Virus record (IMG/VR): IMGVR_UViG_3300046168_000029
Span: 1-43,681 of that record
Length of the DNA stretch: 43,681 nucleotides
Strand: one strand, 5' to 3'
Source of the DNA: a virus
Positions 7,611 to 15,251 of this stretch are shown here, piece after piece. The position numbers and the translations under genes are program-made. The first letter of the stretch is position 1; each line of letters begins with the position of its first letter. The notes under the pieces are model-generated. The model was not told the origin of the DNA. It made no database searches and saw nothing but the letters and a program-made list of their open reading frames with translations.

Positions 7611-7917
7611 AGGTGCTAGGTACGAACGCATGGTAGCTCAGTTTCTGAGAGAGCATGGATACGAGGCACGCCGTGGCTGTCAATTCTCAGGCTCAGCGGA
7701 TTCTCCTGATGTAGTCAGCGACTTTCCTTGTCACATCGAAGCCAAGTTCGTGGAGCGTTTAAACATCGTGGATGCATTTAAGCAAAGCGAGCGAGACTCA
7801 GGTGATAAACCGCCGTGCGTGATCCACAAAAAGAAACAGCAGAAATATCATCTCATCACGATGAATCTAGAAGATTTTATTAACCTAATAAAAACACACA
7901 AAAACAATGAACAATGA
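7591..7917 (+). CDS. Holliday-junction-resolvase-like PD-(D/E)XK nuclease
   Basis: A 108-residue protein that begins inside the previous gene. Motifs follow archaeal Hjc/RecB-like resolvases: RAKGARYERMVAQFL (Glu12) at the N-terminus, SPDVV (Asp40) and HIEAKF (Glu50-x-Lys52). The expected role is cleavage of branched DNA in the phage recombination pathway, which fits its place before ERF. GGAGG at 7580-7584 is better spaced for ATG 7591 than for ATG 7588. Restriction-endonuclease-fold nuclease is confident; the specific substrate is inferred. Confidence 0.75.
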   Translation: MINSRAKGARYERMVAQFLREHGYEARRGCQFSGSADSPDVVSDFPCHIEAKFVERLNIVDAFKQSERDSGDKPPCVIHKKKQQKYHLITMNLEDFINLIKTHKNNEQ

Positions 7918-8530
7918 AATTAATCAAACATCTAATTTGGTTGAGTTTTCAGCAATCTTTACGGCTTTTGCTGAAGCTCAGGCAGTATTATCTAATCCTG
8001 TTAAGGACAGTCAGGGTTATAACTATAAATATTCGAGCCTTGATCAGATAATTAATATCTTAAGAAATGTCCTGCCGACTTACGGCTTGGGCTACACTCA
8101 GAATTTACAGCATGTTGAGGACGAAGGTGGACAGCCCATGATCGCGGTTGAGACGATTGTGTTCCACAAGTCAGGTCAACAGCTTCAACCTAGTTACTTC
8201 ACCATGCCTGTCGAGGAAGGTAGAGGAATGTCACAGGCTCAAAGCTATGGTGCTACAATTACCTACGCTCGACGCTATGCACTGACAGCCATATTTTGCC
8301 TAGCAAGCGAGGATGATACAGACCTGAGTGGTCAAAAGGATGCCAACACAGAGCTACGCGATCGTGTTGCACAGATGATAAAAGAATGTGGTGCTGAAGC
8401 ATATGCTGATAGCAAAGGCATTGATCCAAAGAAGACATCAGTAGCCACACTTAGAAGTATCGATAAGCTCTCTAAGGAGGAAATCATCAAGCGTGTGAAA
8501 ACTTTCGAAGCAGAAAGGAAAGTAGCATGA
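7907..8530 (+). CDS. erf: ERF-family single-strand annealing protein
   Basis: 207 residues. The N-terminal two thirds fit the ERF superfamily: FAEAQAVLSNPVKDSQGYNYKYSS, then YGLGYTQ, and the hallmark SYGATITYARRYAL (residues about 115-128) followed by CLASEDDTDLS. ERF proteins anneal complementary single strands during phage recombination and genome circularisation. The C-terminal third is charged helix. It overlaps the resolvase-like gene by 11 bases and the exonuclease gene by ATGA, so the three are translationally coupled. Confidence 0.9.
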   Translation: MNNEINQTSNLVEFSAIFTAFAEAQAVLSNPVKDSQGYNYKYSSLDQIINILRNVLPTYGLGYTQNLQHVEDEGGQPMIAVETIVFHKSGQQLQPSYFTMPVEEGRGMSQAQSYGATITYARRYALTAIFCLASEDDTDLSGQKDANTELRDRVAQMIKECGAEAYADSKGIDPKKTSVATLRSIDKLSKEEIIKRVKTFEAERKVA

Positions 8531-9213
8531 CAATGGACAGGCTTGTAGGTCACAATATCGATCGATTTGATATTACATATCTGATCAGATGGTCAGTTTA
8601 TAACGGAATAAAAGTTCCATTTAATCTCGTGCCAAACGGAAAGTTTCGAGGGTGGAGAAGTTGCATCTTCGATACCATGACCGAACTCGGTGCAGGTGAA
8701 TACAATTACATGATCAAGCTTGAATTAGCGGCTCGTGCATGTGGATACGAGGGCGGTAAAACAGGAAACGGAAAGTTCTTCTATCAGATGTCTGAGGAAG
8801 ATAAGAAAGAATATCTAACGGCTGACATCGAGATGGTTGACTATCTCTTTGAGCATTTTATGGCGAGCTACGAGTTGGACTATAAACCTGTGATTTTCGA
8901 TATCGAAACCGAACCACTCGACTACGACAATCTAGATCGACTTGCACCAAAATTTAATCCTGATGATGTTGCTGTCGGTAATCTCAAAGACCCTGAAAAG
9001 ATCAGGGCAAAGATCGAGACTGCCGAGGCAAATCACATCAAGAAGATTCAGGATGGTGCAGGTTTGCAAGCTCACTATTCAAAGCCCATCGCAATCGGCT
9101 ACAAGATCGATGGCAAAGTCGAGTTAGATTTTAGCGAACCAAAAGAGCTAGTCACACGCTTTTGGGAAATCGCAAACGATGTGTGGTACAACAACAACTC
9201 AAAATCAATATGA
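8527..9213 (+). CDS. DEDDy 3'-5' exonuclease with circularly permuted motif order
   Basis: 228 residues. A normal DnaQ-like exonuclease runs Exo I, Exo II, Exo III. Here Exo II comes first (Asn10 and Asp15 in GHNIDRFD), then Exo III (Tyr96-x3-Asp100 in EYLTAD), and Exo I is last (Asp125 and Glu127 in VIFDIETEP), followed by IAIGYKIDGK and ELVTRFWEIAND, which normally lead straight into the Exo II segment. All four acidic residues are present. The start overlaps the ERF stop as ATGA and the end overlaps the SSB-like gene as ATGA, so the permuted frame is intact rather than a fragment. The likely role is end processing with ERF and SSB. Confidence 0.82.
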   Translation: MTMDRLVGHNIDRFDITYLIRWSVYNGIKVPFNLVPNGKFRGWRSCIFDTMTELGAGEYNYMIKLELAARACGYEGGKTGNGKFFYQMSEEDKKEYLTADIEMVDYLFEHFMASYELDYKPVIFDIETEPLDYDNLDRLAPKFNPDDVAVGNLKDPEKIRAKIETAEANHIKKIQDGAGLQAHYSKPIAIGYKIDGKVELDFSEPKELVTRFWEIANDVWYNNNSKSI

Positions 9214-9602
9214 AAACAACAGCAGGAATCGTGGGTGTTTACACATCCAATCAGGACGGCGAAGAATATGTTACACGCAATGGTAATCCATATCTGAAAT
9301 TATTATGGAAGACTGACAATGAGAAGACGATCTACGATGCGTTTTTCATGACCGAGAAAGCTCATTGGAAGTGCGAGAAACTATTTGAAGCCTGTGGCAT
9401 ACAAGCACCATCAGCAACTGATCTTAGTACGAAAGATTTCGAGAGTTTGATAGGCAAAAAGTGTGTGGTGGAAATAGGAAAAAACAAGGCAGGATATGAC
9501 ACTGTCTTCAAGTACGAACTAGCTGAGGATGAGCCAAAGATCGAAGAGCCTGTCGAGCCTATCGAAGTAGACGAAGACGATCTTGACGAAATCCCATTCT
9601 GA
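9210..9602 (+). CDS. SSB-like single-stranded DNA-binding protein
   Basis: 130 residues from ATG 9210 (ATGA overlap with the exonuclease). The N-terminal about 100 residues look like an OB-fold-type beta domain (GIVGVYTSN, YLKLLWKT, KKCVVEIGKN). The C-terminus is a strongly acidic tail ending DDLDEIPF, closely like the SSB C-terminal tip (DDIPF) that recruits replication and repair partners. Similar small proteins accompany phage recombinases. The SSB role is inferred from the tail and context. Confidence 0.75.
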   Translation: MKTTAGIVGVYTSNQDGEEYVTRNGNPYLKLLWKTDNEKTIYDAFFMTEKAHWKCEKLFEACGIQAPSATDLSTKDFESLIGKKCVVEIGKNKAGYDTVFKYELAEDEPKIEEPVEPIEVDEDDLDEIPF

Positions 9603-9603
9603 C

Positions 9604-10206
9604 ATGAGCGAGGGCTATTCGATAACTGTTAAACTGAGTCCGTTTCTTGAGAAATATGTCAAGACACGAGGTGACTTTTTGGGGCAGTCATACAAGTCTG
9701 TAGTCATTGATGCGATCACTCGCTTGGCTGAGGCTGATGGACTGCCATATCAAAACAGCACCAAATCGACTATCGAATCGACCCCTGATTCAGCACCAAA
9801 TCCGTTCATGACTCCTGTTCCTGTTCAGGCAGTAGTCGAACGAAACGACACCAAATCGACCCCTGATTCGACTGTTGATTTGGTGCTGAATCACCCTCCC
9901 TCGCGTGCGTTAAATAATATATATAATATTAATAATAAGAATAATAATATAGAAATATATAATGAGAGTCTGAGAGAGGTTTGGGGAGAGTTTGTGCAGT
10001 TCAGGAAAGAACAGCGAAAACCAATAAAGCCAACACAGATGAAAAAGCTGTGGGCTAAGTTTGACAACATAATCAAAGAGAACGGCGTGGATGGATTAGT
10101 CGCGTCGATCAATCAAACTATCGAGCGAGGATATCAGGGCGTGTTTCCTGTAGCCGAGCAGGTGGTTAACAATGACAACACAACACACAATTCGGAGGAC
10201 TTTTAA
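9604..10206 (+). CDS. Replication initiator-like protein (RHH-like N-terminus, DnaD-like C-terminus)
   Basis: 200 residues. Residues 5-45 (YSITVKLSPFLEKYVKTRG) resemble a ribbon-helix-helix or similar DNA-binding element. Residues about 50-115 are low-complexity, and the DNA encoding them carries the origin-like repeats. Residues 120-185 (VWGEFVQFRKEQRKPIKP … INQTIERGYQGVFPV) match the C-terminal segment typical of phage DnaD-like or replisome-organiser proteins. The helicase loader gene follows at once. Binding its own internal origin, as lambda O does, is an inference from layout. Confidence 0.72.
   Translation: MSEGYSITVKLSPFLEKYVKTRGDFLGQSYKSVVIDAITRLAEADGLPYQNSTKSTIESTPDSAPNPFMTPVPVQAVVERNDTKSTPDSTVDLVLNHPPSRALNNIYNINNKNNNIEIYNESLREVWGEFVQFRKEQRKPIKPTQMKKLWAKFDNIIKENGVDGLVASINQTIERGYQGVFPVAEQVVNNDNTTHNSEDF
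9759..9965. other. Candidate replication origin inside the initiator gene
   Basis: Direct repeats: CACCAAATCGAC at 9759-9770 and 9849-9860, and AATCGACCCCTGATTC at 9776-9791 and 9854-9869. Inverted repeat: GATTCAGCACCAAATC at 9787-9802 with its exact complement at 9877-9892. Immediately downstream, 9910-9962 is almost pure A/T, suitable as an unwinding element. The arrangement of iterons plus AT-rich DNA within an initiator gene, next to a helicase loader gene, parallels the lambda O origin. Function is inferred. Confidence 0.72.
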
Positions 10207-10207
10207 T

Positions 10208-10930
10208 ATGATACCATGCAGAGAATGCGGTCAGGACTCAGGGTGGACTGAGGAACTACTTAACGGCTTACTTTTTCAGGGTAATGCCAACTGTGCAGTA
10301 TGCGATGACTGCTGTGACAAATACGAGGCGAGCAAGCGTTTAAACGATGAGCAGGAACAACAGCCAACAATTCGCGAGCCGTTAAACAAATTGATTAGAC
10401 CGCTGTACCTTGAAACGGACTATCACAAGCTACCAAAACAGGCACAGCATATTTGGATGAATATTCGACATTGGACTCCAACTAACAGGATTGGATTACG
10501 GCTATGTGGATCGAGCAGGACAGGCAAGACACGACTGATGATGATGCTACTTAAGAAACTCTATGATGATCAGGAAAACTTTAAAGTATTTTACGCAGGT
10601 GAGTTTCACGCAGAGTTGTCTGACGCAAAGCGTTCATCGTTTTATAAGCATTGGAGGGATGAAGTAGTCAATGCTCCGATACTTGCGATCGACGATCTAT
10701 TCGCTGAAAAGATGACACCAACAACTGAGGCAGGTTTGTTTGAGATTGTTAATCAAAGAATGGAAAGGCGTTTACCATTGCTCTACACATCTCAGGTAAA
10801 GGCAGGAAGTGCGATCGATCGATTTGATGACAAAGCACGAGGTCAGGCATTTGTGAACAGACTCAAGGAAACCACTCGACTACATTATTTCGAGACGATC
10901 AAACAGGAGGAAATGGCATATGCGGTTTGA
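10208..10930 (+). CDS. DnaC-like AAA+ helicase loader
   Basis: 240 residues from ATG 10208, with GGAGGA upstream. The N-terminus has a possible zinc site (Cys4, Cys7, Cys29, Cys32, with Cys35 and Cys36 nearby). Walker A GSSRTGKT is at 101-108, Walker B ILAIDDLF at 158-165, and a sensor-like LLYTSQV near 195, as in DnaC/IstB-type loaders. It would place the host replicative helicase at the phage origin; no phage helicase or polymerase gene was found. It overlaps the next small gene by 11 bases. Confidence 0.82.
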   Translation: MIPCRECGQDSGWTEELLNGLLFQGNANCAVCDDCCDKYEASKRLNDEQEQQPTIREPLNKLIRPLYLETDYHKLPKQAQHIWMNIRHWTPTNRIGLRLCGSSRTGKTRLMMMLLKKLYDDQENFKVFYAGEFHAELSDAKRSSFYKHWRDEVVNAPILAIDDLFAEKMTPTTEAGLFEIVNQRMERRLPLLYTSQVKAGSAIDRFDDKARGQAFVNRLKETTRLHYFETIKQEEMAYAV

Positions 10931-11090
10931 TTGGGAACTACTGTTTACAGTGATCGCGTTGGTTATCTTTTGGATACTAATATTTGCTAACATGGGATGC
11001 TCATTGTTTAAACGCTTTGAGCATCATACATGTCCTCTACCAAAACATGGCGACTGTCCAATTTGCGGAAAGGTAGACAATGGCAGGTAG
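10920..11090 (+). CDS. Small membrane protein with cysteine/zinc-ribbon-like tail
   Basis: 56 residues. The start ATG 10920 has AGGAGG upstream, inside the end of the helicase loader gene. Residues 7-24 form one hydrophobic span (LLFTVIALVIFWILIFA), followed by a basic tail containing CPLP and CPICGK, with three cysteines that could bind metal. Its end overlaps the next gene by 11 bases. A GTTTAAAC copy lies in the middle (Phe-Lys). Function unknown. Confidence 0.65.
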   Translation: MRFDWELLFTVIALVIFWILIFANMGCSLFKRFEHHTCPLPKHGDCPICGKVDNGR

Positions 11091-11499
11091 AGAGAAGATA
11101 TCGGCTAAGAAGATTCACAATATGGGCTACGCTAAACTAGAGCATGCTTGCTCAGAAATAGTGAGGCAATACATGGCGAATGATCATCCACTTAGCTTAA
11201 CCAAAGATGACGAAGCGACTATGCACGCACTAGCCAATCTAAGTCCGCAAGAATGGGGCGAAAACTTGATGGGTTTTCAAAGATTGCTCGTGTCGCAATT
11301 GATACACAAATCGATCAAAGACATTAAGCACATGAAAGCAGGGCAAAGTCACATTGCACTCAAGTATGCAATGGACTCGCTCAGAGAGATGCAGGGAGAT
11401 TCTAGTCAACATGTAACACAGGCACGCCGTGGAATGACTGCTGAAGAGGCTCAAGGGATATTGAACTCGTTGCCCAAAAAAGCAAAGCAGGATGACTGA
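11080..11499 (+). CDS. Unknown protein, possible small terminase or DNA-binding protein
   Basis: 139 residues, start overlapping the preceding small gene. It is mostly helical. The segment HMKAGQSHIALKYAMDSLREMQGDSSQHV followed by a basic ARRG resembles, from memory, the C-terminal part of some phage small-terminase-like proteins, but the resemblance is weak. Its position upstream of the large terminase gene is compatible with that. It overlaps the next gene by 8 bases. Confidence 0.65.
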   Translation: MAGREKISAKKIHNMGYAKLEHACSEIVRQYMANDHPLSLTKDDEATMHALANLSPQEWGENLMGFQRLLVSQLIHKSIKDIKHMKAGQSHIALKYAMDSLREMQGDSSQHVTQARRGMTAEEAQGILNSLPKKAKQDD

Positions 11500-11749
11500 C
11501 GCTGATCATCATCTAGCAGAGGCACTGAAAAAGAAGCGATCTCTAGATACAGTGACCTTTGATCAGATATTGGAGGGTGAGAATGCATTCTACAGGCAAG
11601 CAAGATTACGGAAAGGTAAGAAAGGTACTAAGCACAAAAAGGCTGAATACTATTGGTCTGAGCATGAGGGAATGATGGAAACACCTGCACCCCATAGATA
11701 CCCTGTGTATAGGACATCCAAATTAAGGAGGCAGGAGCTATCGTGGTAG
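11492..11749 (+). CDS. Small basic unknown protein
   Basis: 85 residues, start overlapping the preceding stop. It is Lys/Arg-rich in the middle (RLRKGKKGTKHKKAEYYWSEH), suggesting nucleic-acid contact. No family recognised. The coding pattern looks normal for this genome, and the start fits the tight overlaps seen throughout this operon. Confidence 0.65.
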   Translation: MTDADHHLAEALKKKRSLDTVTFDQILEGENAFYRQARLRKGKKGTKHKKAEYYWSEHEGMMETPAPHRYPVYRTSKLRRQELSW

Positions 11750-12018
11750 ATTACACATGTCAGATCATCAAAAGAGCTTCTAGCGTGCTTCCTGAGCTTT
11801 TAAACGATATAATCGGTTGCACATGTCCTGTTTGGTTTGGTCTTCCTGCGTGCGTACGCTCATTAATAAGGCGTTTTGTACCCAATATGATACTGAATCG
11901 CTCCAATCCCACTGTCTATCAGGGTGCACAGAGGATTAATAGTCCTCTTTTGTGCTCTAGAAGGGGTGGGGGGGGTGCATCGAGACATCGATCCATTTTT
12001 AGCGACCGATTGTGTTAG
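11743..12018 (+). CDS. Doubtful small ORF (GTG start)
   Basis: 91 residues from GTG 11743, with AAGGAGG at good spacing, overlapping the previous stop. The first about 50 residues (VDYTCQIIKRASSVLPELL) could be real. The last 30 run through a hairpin and a G-rich tract (RRGGGGASRHR), which does not look coding. It may be a short gene ending in degraded sequence, or no gene at all; the 11750-12031 stretch then has no other coding content. Confidence 0.35.
   Translation: MVDYTCQIIKRASSVLPELLNDIIGCTCPVWFGLPACVRSLIRRFVPNMILNRSNPTVYQGAQRINSPLLCSRRGGGGASRHRSIFSDRLC
11930..11981 (+). terminator. Weak hairpin with short T run, then G-rich tract
   Basis: AGAGGA (11930-11935) and TCCTCT (11943-11948) form a 6-base stem with a 7-base loop, followed by TTT. 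About 20 bases further on is a run of eight G. The stem is short, so this is only a candidate attenuator or terminator in the least coding-like part of the genome. Confidence 0.35.
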
Positions 12019-12031
12019 AGAAAAATTTTAA

Positions 12032-12229
12032 GTGAACGAACTTTACCGACTTATAAATAATATGACCACAGAAACACACATACTGTCCTACTTACAGGAC
12101 TATGGAATAATCTCTGATAACTGCTACAGGGTGCATCATGTAATCAACGACTATGAGGCATATGCATTCATAAAGTCTAAGCAGAGAGAGTTTAATGCGT
12201 GGGTAAATGGAGAAATACAGACATGGTAA
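12032..12229 (+). CDS. Small acidic unknown protein
   Basis: 65 residues from GTG 12032, or 55 from ATG 12062. Neither has a clear Shine-Dalgarno. It contains YLQDYGIISDNCYRV and a Tyr/Asp-rich centre. Its end overlaps the nuclease gene by 7 bases, which supports it being translated. Function unknown. Confidence 0.55.
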   Translation: MNELYRLINNMTTETHILSYLQDYGIISDNCYRVHHVINDYEAYAFIKSKQREFNAWVNGEIQTW

Positions 12230-12687
12230 GACCAAGATACGAAACGGAAAAGGATAGAGAGAACGAAAGAAGGGTAGGTAGCTTTTTGGGACAGCTATGG
12301 AACTGTGAGTTTAAGAAGCTAAACGAGTACAAGTATGTGGTGGATTTTTTAATAAAGAACGGAAAAGAGCCACACGCATTTGCCGAGCTTAAATGTTTAA
12401 ACAGACAATACGATTCGTATCCGTTTATGATAAGCTTTACAAAGATACTTGCGGCAGAAGAGTTGTGTAGCTTAGGCAGGATACCTTTTATCCTTTTATT
12501 TCGCTGTGATGACGAATTGTGCTTTCACACTTGGGATTTTGATAGGCACTACAAGTTAGAGTGGGGTGGTAGGACGGCAACAAAGAGGGACGAGGAGGAT
12601 GAGGAACTTGTCTTTCGTATTCCGATAGAGGACTGCAAAACAATTAGGAGTTATAGAAAGAATGAACATTTGGTCACCAACAGGTAG
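12223..12687 (+). CDS. PD-(D/E)XK-type nuclease
   Basis: 154 residues from ATG 12223; an in-frame GTG at 12199 is less likely. The nuclease core is VVDFLI (Asp41) and FAELKCLN (Glu55-x-Lys57), followed by SFTKILAAEEL and GRIPFILLFRCDD, which matches the helix-strand end of small restriction-endonuclease-fold proteins. Its role could be DNA repair, packaging or host DNA degradation. It lies in the terminase operon and overlaps the next ORF. Confidence 0.7.
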   Translation: MVRPRYETEKDRENERRVGSFLGQLWNCEFKKLNEYKYVVDFLIKNGKEPHAFAELKCLNRQYDSYPFMISFTKILAAEELCSLGRIPFILLFRCDDELCFHTWDFDRHYKLEWGGRTATKRDEEDEELVFRIPIEDCKTIRSYRKNEHLVTNR

Positions 12688-12889
12688 AGAATCAAAGCCG
12701 TTTCCTCAGTGGGTCATAAGACTTGAGGAGGAAAATAGAAAACTAAGGGAGATAATAGAGTTATATGAAAAGCGAGATACAGTTAAGCGAGGAGCTAGGG
12801 ATGGACAGGAGGGTGATCAGGGATATACGGATGAATGTCCTTACTGCCGATTCGTGGACAAAGGAGGGCAATCGAGTGGTGTACACTAA
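12662..12889 (+). CDS. Short coiled-coil ORF, only the first part looks coding
   Basis: 75 residues, starting inside the nuclease gene end. Residues 1-38 (…WVIRLEEENRKLREIIELYEK) are a convincing leucine-zipper-like helix. After about 12765 the frame overlaps the next gene by 125 bases and its residues look like out-of-frame reading. Either the two genes really overlap this much, or the helix was once joined to the HTH protein by a +1 shift near 12767. Confidence 0.45.
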   Translation: MNIWSPTGRESKPFPQWVIRLEEENRKLREIIELYEKRDTVKRGARDGQEGDQGYTDECPYCRFVDKGGQSSGVH

Positions 12890-13160
12890 GAATGGAGAAC
12901 ATGCTCTGAGGAACGAGATACAAAAAGAATTGGCGAGTCAGGAGTTGAGTGATCCGTTACCTGAGCTTGAGGAGAAAGAGTTTACGATCACACACATTCC
13001 GTTTAACCGCAGAATGGTTATAAGTGATGGCGTAAAGATCAGGGTCAGCGATAATAAGAATTTTTTGACAGGTATGAAGGTTCGTGCTCGTCCACCTGTG
13101 AGTGAGGGCGAGATATGGGTAATGTTGGGCAGATGTCCACGATGGAGAGGGAGATATTAA
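12765..13160 (+). CDS. HTH DNA-binding protein, possible small terminase
   Basis: 131 residues. The N-terminus has a helix-turn-helix signature (IQLSEELGMDRRVIRDIRMNV), and the C-terminal half is beta-rich (HIPFNRRMVI, GVKIRVSDN). It sits two genes upstream of the large terminase gene, which is where a small terminase or DNA-binding regulator would be. The stop overlaps the next start as TAATG. The small-terminase role is a guess. Confidence 0.65.
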   Translation: MKSEIQLSEELGMDRRVIRDIRMNVLTADSWTKEGNRVVYTKNGEHALRNEIQKELASQELSDPLPELEEKEFTITHIPFNRRMVISDGVKIRVSDNKNFLTGMKVRARPPVSEGEIWVMLGRCPRWRGRY

Positions 13161-13303
13161 TGAGTAGAGAGAGTGAGAATATAGTCAGGCAATGGGAAGA
13201 GCAGAAGATAATCAAGCGAGAGGGCGATAAACTAGACAAGATGTTTAAACAGCTTGCCGAGGGTATGAAGCCAAAGCCAAAACCTAAAAAGAAGAAAAAG
13301 TAA
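13160..13303 (+). CDS. Very small basic protein
   Basis: 47 residues from ATG 13160, overlapping the upstream stop (TAATG) with GGAGAGGGA before it. A helical segment (ENIVRQWEEQKIIKREGDKL) is followed by a Lys/Pro tail (KPKPKPKKKKK). It ends TAATG into the terminase gene, so all three are coupled. It could be a terminase accessory or DNA-binding peptide. A longer frame to 13115 is less likely. Confidence 0.65.
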   Translation: MSRESENIVRQWEEQKIIKREGDKLDKMFKQLAEGMKPKPKPKKKKK

Positions 13304-14928
13304 TGGAGTGGACTAATCACCCATATTATCCGATTCCCTCAAGAGAAGAGGGTGAAAAAATGGGTACGGAGGCATTGATTGAATTTTATCATAAAAGAGA
13401 GGAGGCAATCTATGCGGAACGAGCTGATCCATTTCACAATGGATACGAGCCTGAACATTGGTCAATGGCAGACGAAGTATTTGCACAAACCGATGAGTGT
13501 GTGATACTTGGGGGAAATCGGAGTGGAAAAAGTGAATTCGCTAGTAAAAGAGTAGTAAAGTGCATAAATGATATACCTGAAGCAAATGTTTTGTGTATGC
13601 ATACTACCGCTTCCACTTCTGTCGAACAGCAACAGCAGTATGTTTATAAATATTTGCCGTCTGAGTGGAAACAGGCGAAAAAGGGCAAAGTTACTAACCT
13701 GACTTTTTCTAAGAAGGGTGGATTTACAGAATCATGCTGTGTCGCACCTAACGGCAGTCGAGTTTTCTTTCGTAACTACTCTCAGAATTTGGATACAGGC
13801 ATATTGGAAGGTTCTGAGTGGGATATGGTATGGCTCGACGAGCTTTGTGGAGTAGACCATATCAATGCCTTGCGGTTTAGATTGGTCACTCGTGCTCGTA
13901 GACCTGCACCAAACTATCCAAACGGCTATCCGTGGCGTGGAATGTTGATCACATTTACTCCTGTCGCAGGATATACGCCCACAATTCGTGAATATTTGCA
14001 GGGTGCAACGACAGAAAAGTGGGCAAGTGCCGATCCTGACCTTTTGCCTAACGAAAAAGTGCCTGTGATTCAGCAACCACTGCGAACAAACTCAAAGGTC
14101 ATTTATTTTCACAGCATTTGGAACAAATTTAATGACTACAAGTCGCTAAAACGGACTTTGCAGAACGATCCTAAGCAAAAAATTCTAACTCGTGCGTATG
14201 GAGTGCCAACTAAGGTCAGTGGGGGTCAGTTTCCAAAATTTGGAGACGCTCATTTAGTTAATTCTGAGCAAATTCCTGATGAGGGAACGAATTATCACAT
14301 AGTTGACCCATCTCACGGCAAAAATTGGGTGATGATATGGGTAAGAGTGGCTAAAGACGGAAAATGCTATGTATATCGCGAGTTTCCTGATCAAATTAGA
14401 CCGATTGATGGGGTAGGTATGGCAGGAGAATGGGCTGTGGCAGGTAAAAAAGTGGACGGCGACAAGGGTTTGGCTCAGGAGAGTTGGGGTTGGTCGTTGG
14501 CTAGGTACATGCAAGAAATACATCATTTGGAAAAAGATGAGGATGTCGCAGTCAGAATTATGGACTCTAGGTTTGGTTCTAGCCCTACGCCGACAAAAAG
14601 CGGTGTAACCACATTGATAGACCAAATGGCTGACATGGATATGCATTTTGAGCCAAGTGTTGGCGTGAGAATCGAAGAAGGCATAACAATGGTAAATGAT
14701 TTGTTAGACTACAATCAGGATCAGGAGGTAGATTGTTTAAACACTCCGAGGCTGTTTGTGCACGAGGACTGCAAGAACTTGCGGTTTGCTCTTTCTACTT
14801 GGACAGGGCAGGACGGAAAGCACGGAGCTTCGAAAGATTTTACTGATGTACTTCGGTATTTTTGCTTATCAGCACCTACCTATTTTGACTCAGGGAGTGG
14901 TGTATTGGACAGCGGCGGCAGTTATTGA
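13303..14928 (+). CDS. terL: Terminase large subunit
   Basis: 541 residues. Walker A GGNRSGKS is at 70-77 and Walker B MVWLDE at 175-180, for the packaging ATPase. The C-terminal RNase H-like nuclease has acidic residues at Asp335 (HIVDPSHGKNW), Asp421 (RIMDSRFGS) and Asp515 (FTDVLRY). It drives DNA into the prohead and cuts concatemers. The length and motif set are complete. It is coupled to the preceding basic peptide through TAATG. Confidence 0.93.
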   Translation: MEWTNHPYYPIPSREEGEKMGTEALIEFYHKREEAIYAERADPFHNGYEPEHWSMADEVFAQTDECVILGGNRSGKSEFASKRVVKCINDIPEANVLCMHTTASTSVEQQQQYVYKYLPSEWKQAKKGKVTNLTFSKKGGFTESCCVAPNGSRVFFRNYSQNLDTGILEGSEWDMVWLDELCGVDHINALRFRLVTRARRPAPNYPNGYPWRGMLITFTPVAGYTPTIREYLQGATTEKWASADPDLLPNEKVPVIQQPLRTNSKVIYFHSIWNKFNDYKSLKRTLQNDPKQKILTRAYGVPTKVSGGQFPKFGDAHLVNSEQIPDEGTNYHIVDPSHGKNWVMIWVRVAKDGKCYVYREFPDQIRPIDGVGMAGEWAVAGKKVDGDKGLAQESWGWSLARYMQEIHHLEKDEDVAVRIMDSRFGSSPTPTKSGVTTLIDQMADMDMHFEPSVGVRIEEGITMVNDLLDYNQDQEVDCLNTPRLFVHEDCKNLRFALSTWTGQDGKHGASKDFTDVLRYFCLSAPTYFDSGSGVLDSGGSY

Positions 14929-14958
14929 ATCCACATAAAACTTTTTTTCTTTTTTTAC

Positions 14959-14993
14959 TTGCTTTCTGTTTTATAATAAGTAAGATGGTAATT
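14959..14993 (+). promoter_or_regulatory. Repeated promoter P5, predicted leaderless start
   Basis: TTGCTT (14959-14964), 16 bases, TAAGAT (14981-14986), 7 bases to the ATG at 14994. It is preceded by a long pyrimidine-rich tract directly after the terminase gene. Confidence 0.7.
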
Positions 14994-15251
14994 ATGACAG
15001 ATACAAAATTAACTTACTTTATAAGTGAAAAGCCGAGTCTTGAGAAAGCTCAAGAATTAGTCGGAGGATTAGTTCAATTGATTGAACTTAAAAACGGGGA
15101 TCAGTTGTTGGTCAACGAAGAGGGATTGTTTCAAGACCTAGAAATTAATGTTGAGGCGACTCACATCGCACAGCATCAAAGCGATGCCTTGATAATGGAT
15201 GGCATTCGCGGTAACGCAATTATTCTGAGGGAGGATGCAAAATGGAACTGA
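14994..15251 (+). CDS. Small unknown protein
   Basis: 85 residues from ATG 14994, chosen by comparison with the other leaderless promoters (an in-frame ATG at 14985 overlaps the -10). Resembles a small alpha/beta protein (YFISEKPSLEKAQELVGGLVQL, then GDQLLVNEEGLFQDLEIN). No family can be named with confidence; similar short proteins with NxEG motifs are found in other marine phages. It overlaps the next gene by 10 bases. Confidence 0.75.
   Translation: MTDTKLTYFISEKPSLEKAQELVGGLVQLIELKNGDQLLVNEEGLFQDLEINVEATHIAQHQSDALIMDGIRGNAIILREDAKWN

Noticed and set aside
7588-8530. A toxin-antitoxin or retron-like defence pair in the recombination block
   Set aside because: The genes fit resolvase-like nuclease and ERF families, and the context is a standard recombination operon.
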